A stretch of DNA of 64,000 nt from assembly GCA_026707665.1 (NCBI GenBank), contig JAPOWK010000117.1:1-64000 (forward strand), given 5' to 3'. Position 1 is the stretch's first letter. Each line of letters begins with the position of its first letter. The notes under the pieces are model-generated. The model was not told the origin of the DNA and did no database searches. It was given only the letters and a program-made list of their open reading frames with translations. The position numbers and the translations under genes were made by a program. Below are positions 35,651 through 43,778 of this stretch, piece by piece. The DNA is from Chloroflexota bacterium (GTDB lineage Bacteria > Chloroflexota > Anaerolineae > Aggregatilineales > Phototrophicaceae).

Positions 35651-36429
35651 TACAAAGCCATCAATACTTCTTTCTGCAACACGTCGAACCAGGCGACGCC
35701 CGCTTGACGCAGCCGCACGACATCGCCAACAACCGTGATTGCCGGCGGTTGAATGTGCTCTGCCCGCGCGATGCCCGCGATCGTGTCGAGCGTACCGATT
35801 CGTGTGCGCTGGCGCCGGGTTGCGCCCCATTCGATGACGGCGGCTGGCGTCTCGCCATCCAGGCCATGATTCTGCAATTGGCGCGTGATCTCGCAAAGCC
35901 GCATGACGCCCATCATGATGACGATGGTGCCGCCAATCTGCGCGAGTGCGGCGTAGTTGATGCTGCTCTCGGGTTTCGTCGGATCTTCATGTCCGGTAAT
36001 CACCGTGAATGAACTGCTGACGTGGCGGTGCGTCAAGGGAATGCCGGCGTATGCGGGAACCGCATTGACGCTCGATACGCCAGGTACAATCTCGAAGGGG
36101 ATGCCATGTTGGCGGCAAGCCAGCGCTTCCTCTCCGCCTCGGCCGAAGACGAGCGGGTCGCCCCCTTTGAGCCGGACGACATCGTAGCCTTGGAGCGCGC
36201 GGTCCAGCAAGATTGCGTTGATCTCTTCCTGCGCCAGGCGATGACGCTTTGGCTGTTTGCCCGCGTCAATCAGTTCGGCATCGGGGCGCGTCTCTTCCAG
36301 CAGTTCGAATGGTATCAGCCGATCGTAGACGACGACATCCGCGCGCCGCAAAAGTCGCAGACCCTTGACGGTAATCAAGTCACTATCGCCGGGACCAGCG
36401 CCGACCAGGTAGACCACCCCACTGCTCAT
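35650..36429 (-). CDS. cobA: Uroporphyrinogen-III C-methyltransferase
   Basis: ATG 36429 overlaps the TGA of the upstream gene by 4 bp (ATGA), fixing the start. The 259-residue SAM-dependent enzyme shows VYLVGAGPGDSDLITVKGLR, VVYDRLI, VVRLKGGDPLVFGRGGEEA and VPGVSSVNAVPAYAGIPLTHR. It makes precorrin-2 on the way to siroheme, the cofactor of the sulfite reductase encoded next. Confidence 0.95.
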   Translation of the reverse strand: MSSGVVYLVGAGPGDSDLITVKGLRLLRRADVVVYDRLIPFELLEETRPDAELIDAGKQPKRHRLAQEEINAILLDRALQGYDVVRLKGGDPLVFGRGGEEALACRQHGIPFEIVPGVSSVNAVPAYAGIPLTHRHVSSSFTVITGHEDPTKPESSINYAALAQIGGTIVIMMGVMRLCEITRQLQNHGLDGETPAAVIEWGATRRQRTRIGTLDTIAGIARAEHIQPPAITVVGDVVRLRQAGVAWFDVLQKEVLMAL

Positions 36430-37757
36430 GACGCGCGGCTCTCCAACTGTCTGGCGGTCGAAAGCCAAAGATTGCAGGCAGACCGACACGGCAAGGTCGC
36501 GCCTGCGTCGCCGGGGGACCACCAGGCCGGCTCCCGCACACAATTTCCGCAGATCTTGTCCAATGTCATTTCAATCACGTTCTGTGGCAGGCGGTGAATG
36601 TCTTTGAACATGCCGTTTTGCCGCAGCCCGATATCCTCCAATGATTCACTCTTTAGCGCGCCGCGCTTATTCGCCGCCCAGTCGGCGACCAGACCAGGAT
36701 AAATGGTTTCGATCACGGCATGCGCGTCTTGGGCAGCATCCAGGTCTACACGCCAGCCGGCAGGCAAATCCGCGCTTGTCACCAAGGGACGGAAGGGATT
36801 CTCGCGTATGAATGCCCGCAATTCCGCCGGCGCCGAGAGCGCGATGCCGTCTGTTTCATTGTCTCGATGCCAGGCGCGCTCTTCATTTACCATCACTTGG
36901 CCGAATTGTAGAATTTTCTCTGATTCCAGTGCTTGTAGCAAGACACGTCTTCCGGCGCGGGGGAAATGGCGCCAGTTGCCTGTGCTGTCCTTCCGCTGAA
37001 GCGGCAGGCCGGTTTCGCGCGCCAGATCGAGAATGAGCTGGCAAATTGACTCGTCGGCGCCGACCGGTTCGCTGTAGTAGACCGAGCGATCTCTGACCCG
37101 ATTGACCGAATCCAATTCCGCGATGCCGAGCGCGCGTGGAATATCTTGGCGAACGTGCGAGCCGTCAGCCACGAAGTAGGGCAGCGCTATGATATGAGGA
37201 GCGCTTGTGCGTTCGTAGAGGCTGGGAATGTCTGGCTCATCATCGAGATAGACATCGACCGCCTCGCCGAGCCAATTCAATTCGCGAATGCGCTCAGCCT
37301 GATGCCGCGCGGTGTCCCGGCTTTGACGGTTGCGGCTGGTGCCATGACCGATGATGGCGGCGGCGGTTTGTTCGGGCGCCAATTCGTATCGATCTACGAT
37401 GGCGCGCAGTTGCCGTTCAACGATTGACTTCAGCTGAGGATGTTCCCCGAGCGGTCGCGTCAACTGAATCCGCTTGCCAGCGCGTAGCGTAGAATCGCCC
37501 GCCAGGCCAAACTCGGTCGGGATCACTTCGCTGGTGAAGTAGCCGCGCGCCGTGAAGACCGGTACGATGACGACATCGTCCGCTTCGACCGTGTCCAGAA
37601 CTTGTGAGAAGGGCGGCGCTTCCTTCCAGAAGCAAGCGGTGATCTCGTCGGCGACGCCCCAGCGGCGCAAGCGGTCGACGGCGCTCCAGACGATGCCGGC
37701 TGTATTGGCGCTGACATGGGAGCCGTGCCCGGCCAGGATCAGAGCGACTCCGCTCAC
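36426..37757 (-). CDS. CbiX-type sirohydrochlorin ferrochelatase fused to DR2241-like Fe-S domain
   Basis: The GTG start at 37757 overlaps the TGA of the upstream gene by 4 bp. The 443-residue protein has two CbiX-like halves (VALILAGHGSHVSANTAG; AAAIIGHGTSRNRQSRDTA then IIALPYFVADGSHVRQDIP). A C-terminal DR2241-like domain ends in four cysteines, CGNC and CRSAC, suited to a [4Fe-4S] cluster. The function is iron insertion into sirohydrochlorin to give siroheme. The upstream part of the frame is not conserved and was excluded. Confidence 0.88.
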   Translation of the reverse strand: MSGVALILAGHGSHVSANTAGIVWSAVDRLRRWGVADEITACFWKEAPPFSQVLDTVEADDVVIVPVFTARGYFTSEVIPTEFGLAGDSTLRAGKRIQLTRPLGEHPQLKSIVERQLRAIVDRYELAPEQTAAAIIGHGTSRNRQSRDTARHQAERIRELNWLGEAVDVYLDDEPDIPSLYERTSAPHIIALPYFVADGSHVRQDIPRALGIAELDSVNRVRDRSVYYSEPVGADESICQLILDLARETGLPLQRKDSTGNWRHFPRAGRRVLLQALESEKILQFGQVMVNEERAWHRDNETDGIALSAPAELRAFIRENPFRPLVTSADLPAGWRVDLDAAQDAHAVIETIYPGLVADWAANKRGALKSESLEDIGLRQNGMFKDIHRLPQNVIEMTLDKICGNCVREPAWWSPGDAGATLPCRSACNLWLSTARQLESRAS

Positions 37758-38404
37758 TCGGCTATTCCCTTCTGCACGATCTGCTGAAAGACAGAGCGCG
37801 CTTGCTCGGGCTTGCCGTCGCGAAGGAGGGCGAGCACATCCGAATTCAAGACATCTTGGTAAAGCGCTTGGCGAGCAGGCTGCGAGCCATTTACTTCCTG
37901 CGCGCACTCACGATAGGCGCCCAGCCAATCGGCGAGTATGGCGTATTCTTCACCGATGTCCTCAGCCAGCTTGGCTTTGAGCGCTCGCAGCAGAGCCGGC
38001 GATTTGCCGCCCGTGCTCAACGCGACAGTGAGCGGCGGCTTGTTAATCTGCGCCATGTTGCTAAAGTCGCTGTCCATGCTGCTGCCGTTCGCTACATTGC
38101 AGAGGGCGCGGATGCGATGCGCGTCTTGGGCAACTGTCTGATTGACGCGCTCGTCATCGGTCGCGGCGATGACCAGGACGGGCATGTAGTCGTTGAACAT
38201 GTCGCGCTGATATTTGGATTGGATCCAGACGAACGCGCCCTGGTCCAAGATTTCGCGCATAGCTGGCGCAATCTCCGGGCTGATCAGAAAAACGCGCGCG
38301 CCCGCTTGCAGCAGTCGCTCGACCTTGCGCGCCGCGACCCGCCCGCCGCCCACAACGGCGACCGGCTTGTCTTGCAAGTGCAGCATGATTGGATAGCCGC
38401 TCAT
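37754..38404 (-). CDS. Precorrin-2 dehydrogenase (Met8/CysG N-terminal type)
   Basis: ATG 38404 lies 4 bp after the cysH stop. The 216 residues contain the NAD-binding PVAVVGGGRVAARKVERLLQAGA, VIAATDDERVNQTVAQDA and VALSTGGKSPALLRALKAKL, as in Met8p and the CysG N-terminal domain. It oxidises precorrin-2 to sirohydrochlorin; chelatase function is likely left to the CbiX protein. The larger frame upstream is the antisense-like extension over cysH and was rejected. Confidence 0.92.
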   Translation of the reverse strand: MSGYPIMLHLQDKPVAVVGGGRVAARKVERLLQAGARVFLISPEIAPAMREILDQGAFVWIQSKYQRDMFNDYMPVLVIAATDDERVNQTVAQDAHRIRALCNVANGSSMDSDFSNMAQINKPPLTVALSTGGKSPALLRALKAKLAEDIGEEYAILADWLGAYRECAQEVNGSQPARQALYQDVLNSDVLALLRDGKPEQARSVFQQIVQKGIAE

Positions 38405-38408
38405 TGAT

Positions 38409-39128
38409 TTATGCCTCGACGCTGCGTGCCGCGAGTGAAGGCAGCGGCAAGTGAATGCCACACTCGATCTTGCCCTGGTTCGCCCAGCGGCCGCTGCGGA
38501 GATGGTCGTCTTCGCCCGCGGCTTTGGTGCAGGTCCAGCAACCGATGCTGGGATAGCCAATATCGTGCAGGCGGTTGTAGGGCAGGTCGTGCTCATGAAT
38601 GTATTGCCAGACAGCTTCCTCGGTCCAGTTGGCGAAGGGCGCGATTTTGATGGATCGGTTGCGCGCGTCGCGGCTGATGATTGGCGTGGCAGCGCGCTGC
38701 GAAGACTGATCGCGGCGCACGCCAGTGACCCAGGCGTCAAAACCGACGAGGGCGTCGCGCAAGGGAATGGTCTTGCGGATATGGCAGCAGCGATCGGGGT
38801 TGCGCTCCCATAGGCGATCGCCATAGTCGCGGGCTTGCTGCGCCGGCGTCTGACGCGGTTTGATGCGCCGCAGATCAAGATTGAAGCGCGCTTCCAGATT
38901 GTCCATCAGGTCCTGCGTCTCGGGGAAGAGCAAGCCCGTATCCAGCGTCAGCACGGGCGTACGCGGCGCGATGCGCTGCATCATGTGCAGGGTCGCGATG
39001 CCGGTCACCTGAAAGCTGGTAACGATGGCGAGTTTGTCGCCGAATGAATCGCTCGCCCAGGTCAGAATCTCGAATGGGCTGGCTGTTTCAAATTGCTCGG
39101 CGTGTGACTGAATCTGTGAGTTTAGCAT
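38409..39128 (-). CDS. cysH: Phosphoadenylyl/adenylyl-sulfate reductase (APS reductase type)
   Basis: The 239-residue protein has TSFQVTGIATLHMM, VLTLDTGLLFPETQ, the cysteine pair DRCCHIRK, the pair GCWTCTKA and the catalytic ECGIH near the C-terminus. The CC...CxxC pattern denotes a [4Fe-4S] cluster and therefore preference for APS over PAPS. It is the first gene of the sulfate-reduction and siroheme operon; CGGAGA precedes the ATG. Expression is probably controlled by the tandem cysteine-rich leader peptides upstream. No ATP sulfurylase gene is in the window. Confidence 0.94.
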   Translation of the reverse strand: MLNSQIQSHAEQFETASPFEILTWASDSFGDKLAIVTSFQVTGIATLHMMQRIAPRTPVLTLDTGLLFPETQDLMDNLEARFNLDLRRIKPRQTPAQQARDYGDRLWERNPDRCCHIRKTIPLRDALVGFDAWVTGVRRDQSSQRAATPIISRDARNRSIKIAPFANWTEEAVWQYIHEHDLPYNRLHDIGYPSIGCWTCTKAAGEDDHLRSGRWANQGKIECGIHLPLPSLAARSVEA

Positions 39129-39164
39129 TTCGTCTCCGGTCTGTAGGGAATTGCCGCATGAAGC

Positions 39165-39192
39165 AAAAAGCGCCTCGGATTATCCGAAGCGC
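39165..39192 (-). terminator. Intrinsic terminator 2 (attenuator) before cysH
   Basis: On the minus strand GCGCTTCGGAT pairs with ATCCGAGGCGC (about 10 bp including one G-U), followed by TTTTTG. It lies after leader peptide 2 and about 37 bp before the cysH ATG, so it would stop transcription ahead of the operon. A segment inside leader peptide ORF 2 (39229-39245, with ATCCG and GCGC) could pair with its 5' arm as antiterminator. Confidence 0.8.
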
Positions 39193-39211
39193 CCCTGAGA
39201 TTCCTGAACGT

Positions 39212-39307
39212 TCACCGGCTACATCGCTGCGCCGGCCGCGGATAACCCTGCCGAATCGGCACGGTACAACAACAGTCCGGACAACAGCACATCATTTTTG
39301 CGATCAT
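39212..39307 (-). CDS. Cysteine-rich leader peptide 2 of the cysH operon
   Basis: A 31-codon ORF begins ATG 39307 with AGAGGA about 6 nt upstream and ends TGA 39212. It encodes MIAKMM then CCCPDCCC (residues 7-14), and one more Cys at 29. Six cysteine codons in eight positions, followed by an intrinsic terminator and a cysteine-biosynthesis gene, is the arrangement of an amino-acid attenuation leader. A stalled ribosome would sit on the run when charged tRNA-Cys is scarce. It shares the CCCP-CCC core with leader peptide 1. Confidence 0.82.
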   Translation of the reverse strand: MIAKMMCCCPDCCCTVPIRQGYPRPAQRCSR

Positions 39308-39334
39308 TCTAGTTCCTCTTCAGCGCGCTACAAT

Positions 39335-39360
39335 AAAAAAGCCCCGTGTCGTCACGGGGC
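39335..39360 (-). terminator. Intrinsic terminator 1 between the two leader peptides
   Basis: GCCCCGTG/CACGGGGC forms a perfect 8-bp stem with loop ACGA, followed by six T on the minus strand. It lies 35 bp after the stop of leader peptide 1 and 28 bp before the start of leader peptide 2. Confidence 0.88.
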
Positions 39361-39394
39361 ATCTCGATTCTGCTTGCTGCGCGTCAATCACGAT

Positions 39395-39487
39395 CTAGCA
39401 AAGCGCCACCGTACGACTCTCGGTCGAACCTGTCTGACAACAACACGGACAGCAGCACAAGCAAGTCACAAATGAAATCTTACTCAT
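39395..39487 (-). CDS. Cysteine-rich leader peptide 1 of the cysH operon
   Basis: A 30-codon ORF begins ATG 39487, close to the predicted transcript start, and ends TAG 39395. It encodes MSKISFVT then CLCCCPCCC (residues 9-17), with one more Cys as its last residue. The Cys codons (39463-39452, TGC TTG TGC TGC) can pair with GCAGCAAGCA (39380-39371). The segment CCGTGTTGTT (39448-39439) can also pair with loop plus 3' arm of terminator 1 (39353-39344). Such alternative pairings are what an attenuator needs, but no folding was computed. Confidence 0.82.
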   Translation of the reverse strand: MSKISFVTCLCCCPCCCQTGSTESRTVALC

Positions 39488-39504
39488 TTCCAACGCTGAA
39501 CAAG

Positions 39505-39533
39505 AGCTTAGCGCAAACTTCAATATCTGTCAA
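39505..39533 (-). promoter_or_regulatory. Promoter of the cys leader and operon
   Basis: On the minus strand TTGACA (39533-39528) and TAAGCT (39510-39505) are 17 bp apart. The start would be near 39498, only about 10 nt before leader peptide 1. It lies 50 bp after the stop of the SDR gene on the same strand. Confidence 0.65.
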
Positions 39534-39582
39534 GCGGTTGCTGATAAATCGCTGGAATTGACCAAATTCGTGCGCCGACCGC

Positions 39583-40350
39583 TTAGCTGCTGCCCATTCT
39601 AAGCGCGCCATCGAGGCGGATCGTCTCGCCGTTGAGCATTTCGTTCTCGACGATTTGCTGCGCCAGTTGAGCGTATTCGGCCGGCTGGCCCAATCGCTGG
39701 GGGAAGGGCATTTGGGCGCTTAGGGACGCGCGCAGGTCGTCCGGCAGGCTGCCGAGCAAGGGCGTATCAAAGATGCCCGGCGCGATGGTGCAGACGCGAA
39801 TCCCATAGCGAGCCAGATCGCGGGCTATCGGCAGAGTCATGCCGACAATGCCGCCCTTGGAAGCGGCGTAAGCAGCTTGCCCGATTTGGCCTTCGTAAGC
39901 GGCGACGGAAGCGGTGTTGACGATGACACCACGCTCGCCGGAGGGCAGGGGCGCATTCTCCGCCATGACCGCGCTCGCCAGCCGGATAACATTAAAGGTC
40001 CCAATCAGGTTGATGCCTATGACCGTCGCAAATGCCTCCAGGGGATGCGGTCCGCGGCTGCTGGTCGTGCGCAGGGCGATGCCGACGCCGGCGCAGTTGA
40101 TAAGGACGTTGAGCCCGCCAAACTCGGCGGCAGTGTAGTCAAGCGCTGCTTGTATGGCGTCCGCGCTGGTTACATCGGCCTGGATGAAGCGCGCCCGCTC
40201 GCCCAATTCGGCGCTGAGAGCTTGGCTTTTTTCCTCATCGCGGTCGAGAATCAGCACGCGCGCGCCGCAATCAATGAAGCGTTTTGCCGTGCCCGCGCCC
40301 AGGCCGGACGCGCCACCGGTGATTAGCGCGACGACATCTTGCATCTTCAT
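39583..40350 (-). CDS. Short-chain dehydrogenase (3-hydroxyacyl-CoA dehydrogenase type-2-like)
   Basis: The 255-residue SDR has the cofactor motif [29 protein letters not shown], the catalytic serine in [10 protein letters not shown] and the YAASKGG active site. The long [20 protein letters not shown] and PGIFDTPLL stretches resemble HSD17B10-like 3-hydroxyacyl-CoA dehydrogenases. The substrate is inferred only. It lies upstream of the cys operon but has no clear link to it. Confidence 0.88.
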   Translation of the reverse strand: MKMQDVVALITGGASGLGAGTAKRFIDCGARVLILDRDEEKSQALSAELGERARFIQADVTSADAIQAALDYTAAEFGGLNVLINCAGVGIALRTTSSRGPHPLEAFATVIGINLIGTFNVIRLASAVMAENAPLPSGERGVIVNTASVAAYEGQIGQAAYAASKGGIVGMTLPIARDLARYGIRVCTIAPGIFDTPLLGSLPDDLRASLSAQMPFPQRLGQPAEYAQLAQQIVENEMLNGETIRLDGALRMGSS

Positions 40351-40474
40351 TCGCGTAACCTACGTAAGACGTACCAAGTTAGCATTGCTAGACTCGTGCG
40401 ATAGATCGAAAAGCAGCATTGTACAGTGTAGGGCTTGTCCGGTAATAGCGAAAGCCGGTATCCGGCACGATTTC

Positions 40475-40636
40475 ACCCCATCCCCGGCCCTTCCCCAGTG
40501 AACTTGGGAAGGGTGACTCGACGCCGGTAGTGGTAATTCGGGTGCTACAACTGTGAGCCAGGTGGGCTAGCTTTTTCGCGGCAAATGCGTTCCCCCTTCC
40601 CTAGCTCGCTGGGGAAGGGGGTTGGGGGGATGGGGT
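40475..40636. repeat. Two inverted module-A palindromes (copies 5 and 6)
   Basis: Module A at 40475-40517 (CCCCATCCCCGGCCC, CTTCCCCAGTGAACTTGGG) and an oppositely oriented copy at 40592-40636 (CCCTTCCCTAGCTCGCTGGGG, split arms, then GGGGGATGGGG) flank about 75 bp. Just upstream, GGGCTTGTCCGGTA (about 40431-40444) matches one end of the MITE-like element at 9791. The copies sit between the SDR gene and the end of rho. Confidence 0.7.
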
Positions 40637-40648
40637 GGATTTCCGTCG

Positions 40649-41917
40649 CTAACGACCGTTGCTGCCATGCAAGCTGTTGAGGAATTCCTCGTTGGTGTCG
40701 TAGAGCCGGAAGTTATGCAGCAGTTGATCGGTGGCGCCGGCGATGCCTTCCGGCTGTTCGGCCAGATGCGACCACATGCGGCGCATCGTATAAACGCGCT
40801 GCAAAACATCGGGACCCAGCAGCAATTCCTCGCGCCGAGTGGAGGACTGCTCGATATCAAAGGCGGGGAAGATTCGCCGTTCCTGTAGCTTGCGGCTGAG
40901 GTGCAACTCCATATTGCCCGTGCCTTTGAATTCTTCATAAATCACATCGTCCATTTTGCTGCCGGTATTTACCAGGCAGGTGGCGACGATGGTGAGGCTG
41001 CCGCCTTCTTCGACATTGCGGGCGGCGCCGAAAAGCCGCTTCGGCGGATGAATGGCTGATGGATCGAGACCGCCGGAAAGCGTGCGACCGCTGGTGGGCA
41101 CGACGAGGTTGTAAGCGCGCGCCAGCCGGGTGACGCTATCCAGCATCATCACGACATGACGCTTGACTTCGACCAGGCGCTTGGCTCGCTCCAGCGCCAT
41201 TTCAGCGACGCGTACGTGATGATGGACCGGGTCGTCGAATGTCGAGGCGATGACCTCGGCGTCGACCGAGCGATCCATGTCGGTGACCTCTTCCGGGCGC
41301 TCGCCGATCAGCGCCATCATGAGATGCACATCGGGATAGTTGGTGCTGATGGCGTTGGCGACGTCTTTGAGCACGGTTGTCTTGCCCGCTTTCGGTGGCG
41401 AGACGATCAAGCCGCGCTGGCCGAAGCCGATCGGCGCGATGAGATTGAGCATGCGCGTGGACATGATGCGCGGGAGCGTCTCGAGATCAAAGCGGACTTC
41501 AGGGAAGATCGGCGTGAGCCGCTCGAAATTGGGACGTTGCTTGACTTCATGCGGATTCAGCCCGTTGACCGAGTCCACGCGGAGCAGACCGTAATAGCGT
41601 TCCGTGTCCTTTGGCGGGCGCACTTGCCCGATGACCATGTCGCCGGTGCGCAAGCCAAACTTCTTGATTTGCGTCTGGCTGACGTAGATGTCATTTTTGC
41701 CCGGGAGATAACCTTCGGCGCGCAGGAATCCGATGCCGTCGTCGACGACTTCCAAGATGCCGCCGCGCAGCTGGTGCCCGCGCCGCTCGGCGTCTTGACG
41801 GAGCAGGCCAATGATCAGGTCCTGCTTTTTTAGCCGGCTGAAGCGGGGCACGTGATGGTTGCGCGCCATTGAGCGCAATTCGGGCAGCGTTTTTGATTCA
41901 AGGTTCGCGATATTCAT
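40649..41917 (-). CDS. rho: Transcription termination factor Rho
   Basis: ATG 41917 is preceded by AGGAAG and opens the Rho N-terminal helix bundle ([20 protein letters not shown]). The 422-residue hexameric RNA helicase has the RNA-binding cold-shock-like domain ([20 protein letters not shown]), the P-loop [42 protein letters not shown] and the R-loop region [12 protein letters not shown]. The frame stays open another 53 codons upstream to 42076, so a longer form from ATG 42067 cannot be excluded. Confidence 0.96.
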   Translation of the reverse strand: MNIANLESKTLPELRSMARNHHVPRFSRLKKQDLIIGLLRQDAERRGHQLRGGILEVVDDGIGFLRAEGYLPGKNDIYVSQTQIKKFGLRTGDMVIGQVRPPKDTERYYGLLRVDSVNGLNPHEVKQRPNFERLTPIFPEVRFDLETLPRIMSTRMLNLIAPIGFGQRGLIVSPPKAGKTTVLKDVANAISTNYPDVHLMMALIGERPEEVTDMDRSVDAEVIASTFDDPVHHHVRVAEMALERAKRLVEVKRHVVMMLDSVTRLARAYNLVVPTSGRTLSGGLDPSAIHPPKRLFGAARNVEEGGSLTIVATCLVNTGSKMDDVIYEEFKGTGNMELHLSRKLQERRIFPAFDIEQSSTRREELLLGPDVLQRVYTMRRMWSHLAEQPEGIAGATDQLLHNFRLYDTNEEFLNSLHGSNGR

Positions 41918-42120
41918 TCCGTTCTTCCTGGAACACTTGGCCGCGGCGAGGCAGGTAAATGGGATGCCGCTAGTCTTACTGGTTTCCTGGTTCACAATCG
42001 GAGGGAAACGCTCCGCTCGTAGCTTACGTGGCAGGTCATGCGACATGTCAAGCGAGGTCACTGACATTGTACGCAAATAAAAGTTTCAGGCAAGCTAGTG
42101 GAAATCTTGGACGTCAAGGT

Positions 42121-42149
42121 ACTATAACATATAAATTAAGGGGCGTCAA
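42121..42149 (-). promoter_or_regulatory. Promoter of rho
   Basis: On the minus strand TTGACG (42149-42144) and TATAGT (42126-42121) are spaced by 17 bp. The transcript would have a leader of about 195 nt before ATG 41917, enough for rho autoregulation. The remaining part of the region 42150-42267 shows nothing else I can name. Confidence 0.6.
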
Positions 42150-42267
42150 ATGCAAGTATGACAAATGTTTGCGCAGATCTGTTGATGAGCGCTGTAGGGG
42201 TTCAGCATAGACAATCTTAATTGAAGTTTAACGACAAATGCTAGCTGTAAACGCGGTCGCCGAGTGG

Positions 42268-42290
42268 AAACCCCGCCGGATGACGGGGCT
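42268..42290 (-). terminator. Possible terminator after the sugar-binding protein gene
   Basis: On the minus strand GCCCCG and CGGGG form a short stem around TCATCCGG and are followed by only three T. It lies about 30 bp after the stop codon of the solute-binding protein gene. Confidence 0.4.
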
Positions 42291-42319
42291 TCCATTGCAT
42301 AGCTTTGCTTTGATGGTGG

Positions 42320-43660
42320 CTAGGCGTCGAGTTCCTCGTGCAATTCAGCCGCTTCCACGTTGAGCTCGGCCAAGGCGTCGGCCGGGGCGGCATCGCCATT
42401 GACCACTTCGGCGATAACGTTGGGCACCAAGCCGCGTACGGCGCTATAGCTCGGCAAGCCCGGCGACGAATATACGCTGACCGTGTCATCGCTGAGTATG
42501 CCTTTGACTTCGATGAAGCGGGCATAGGGCATGCGCGGTTCGGTGAAATCCGCTTCGGATACTTCGATGTCATTGCGGATGCTGAAATAACCGGTGGCGC
42601 CGGACCAAGCAAGCTGCGCGTCTACCCCCGCCAGGTACTTCACGAAGAGCCAGGTAGCCAGCTCCGCTTCGGGTGACCCGGTAAGGATAACTTGGCTGGG
42701 CACGTAGAGCTGGATTGTGGCGCCGACGCTATCCGCTCCGGGGAAGGCGGTCACCACCCATTCATCGGTCATTTCGGCGGTGGCCGCGTCCCAGGTGATG
42801 AAGGGGATGCCGGCTGAGCTGCCGGCGGCGAAGGGCGTGATGCCGATCGAGAAGTCGCCCGTGTTTTGATAACGCTCGGCGAAGAGATAGGCACAGTTGT
42901 TTTCCAGCATGCGAGTGAATAGTTCCAGCGCCGCAACAACTTCATCGGATTCGAAAATGTAGCTGTCCACGTCGCCATCGTAAATGGCGCCACCATGGGC
43001 GGCGACAAAGCTCTCGAAGTGAGAGGTTCCCGTATCCAATGGATAGCCCTGATACATGTCGCTAGCGCCGGCGGCACAGGCGATCTCTTCAAACTCGTCC
43101 AAGTTTGCGGGCGGGCGCCGTTCGAATCCCAGCGCTTCGACAATGTCCAGATTCGTGTAGAAGACATTGAGCGAGTTCTGGTTGGCCCAGGCGACCCGCA
43201 TGCCATAGAAAGGCGGAAAATCCAGTTGATTGACATTGAGTAGATTGAAATTGAGGTTCGCCTGTTCTTCTGGCGGGATGCCCCATTCCGGGCTGTTGAG
43301 CAGCAGATTGATATCAACGACAACTCCCTCGTTCGCCCAGCCGGCCGCAGCGTTGGCGTATCCGGCGACAAGATTAGGCAGTTCGCCGGACAGAATCGCT
43401 GTATTCATCAGGTCTTGAATGGTGCCATAGTGCCCTTGATGTTGGCTCGTGACTGTGATGCCGTATTCATTGCTGCTGTTGAAGTCTTCAATGAGTGCCG
43501 CCATGGTCTCAGCTTGCGAGCTGTCGTCGGAGTATTGATGCCAATAGACGACGGTCTGTCCGCTGGGATCAACACCTTCATAGCTCATGTCGCTTTGCGC
43601 CTGAACGAGGCCAAGCCCCGGCGCAAGCGCCAAAAGAAAGACAAGCAGAATGCGTTTCAT
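42320..43660 (-). CDS. Extracellular sugar-binding protein of an ABC importer
   Basis: ATG 43660 follows AAGGAGA. The 446-residue protein begins with a signal peptide (MKRILLVFLLALAPGLGLVQAQ). It then shows the type-1 solute-binding fold (TVVYWHQYSDDSSQAETMAAL, VAYSSPG-like hinge regions, WLFVKYLAGVDAQLAWSG). It would deliver a carbohydrate to the two permeases encoded downstream; the ligand is unknown. No ATPase gene is adjacent, so the system probably shares an MsmK/MalK-type ATPase encoded elsewhere. Confidence 0.9.
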   Translation of the reverse strand: MKRILLVFLLALAPGLGLVQAQSDMSYEGVDPSGQTVVYWHQYSDDSSQAETMAALIEDFNSSNEYGITVTSQHQGHYGTIQDLMNTAILSGELPNLVAGYANAAAGWANEGVVVDINLLLNSPEWGIPPEEQANLNFNLLNVNQLDFPPFYGMRVAWANQNSLNVFYTNLDIVEALGFERRPPANLDEFEEIACAAGASDMYQGYPLDTGTSHFESFVAAHGGAIYDGDVDSYIFESDEVVAALELFTRMLENNCAYLFAERYQNTGDFSIGITPFAAGSSAGIPFITWDAATAEMTDEWVVTAFPGADSVGATIQLYVPSQVILTGSPEAELATWLFVKYLAGVDAQLAWSGATGYFSIRNDIEVSEADFTEPRMPYARFIEVKGILSDDTVSVYSSPGLPSYSAVRGLVPNVIAEVVNGDAAPADALAELNVEAAELHEELDA

Positions 43661-43778
43661 GAGAATGTCTCCTTCACTGATCATTGTTTGCCAATGGCAG
43701 ATTGGCTGCCTTCGGCATTTGGACTTATTTCGACTTCTAACATCATATCACGGCTCGTGCGCGCTGAAGAGTGCCTGG

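Noticed and set aside
39129..39500. SAM-type (S-box) riboswitch upstream of cysH
   Set aside because: The conserved S-box core motifs are absent, while two Cys-rich ORFs with terminators explain the leader.
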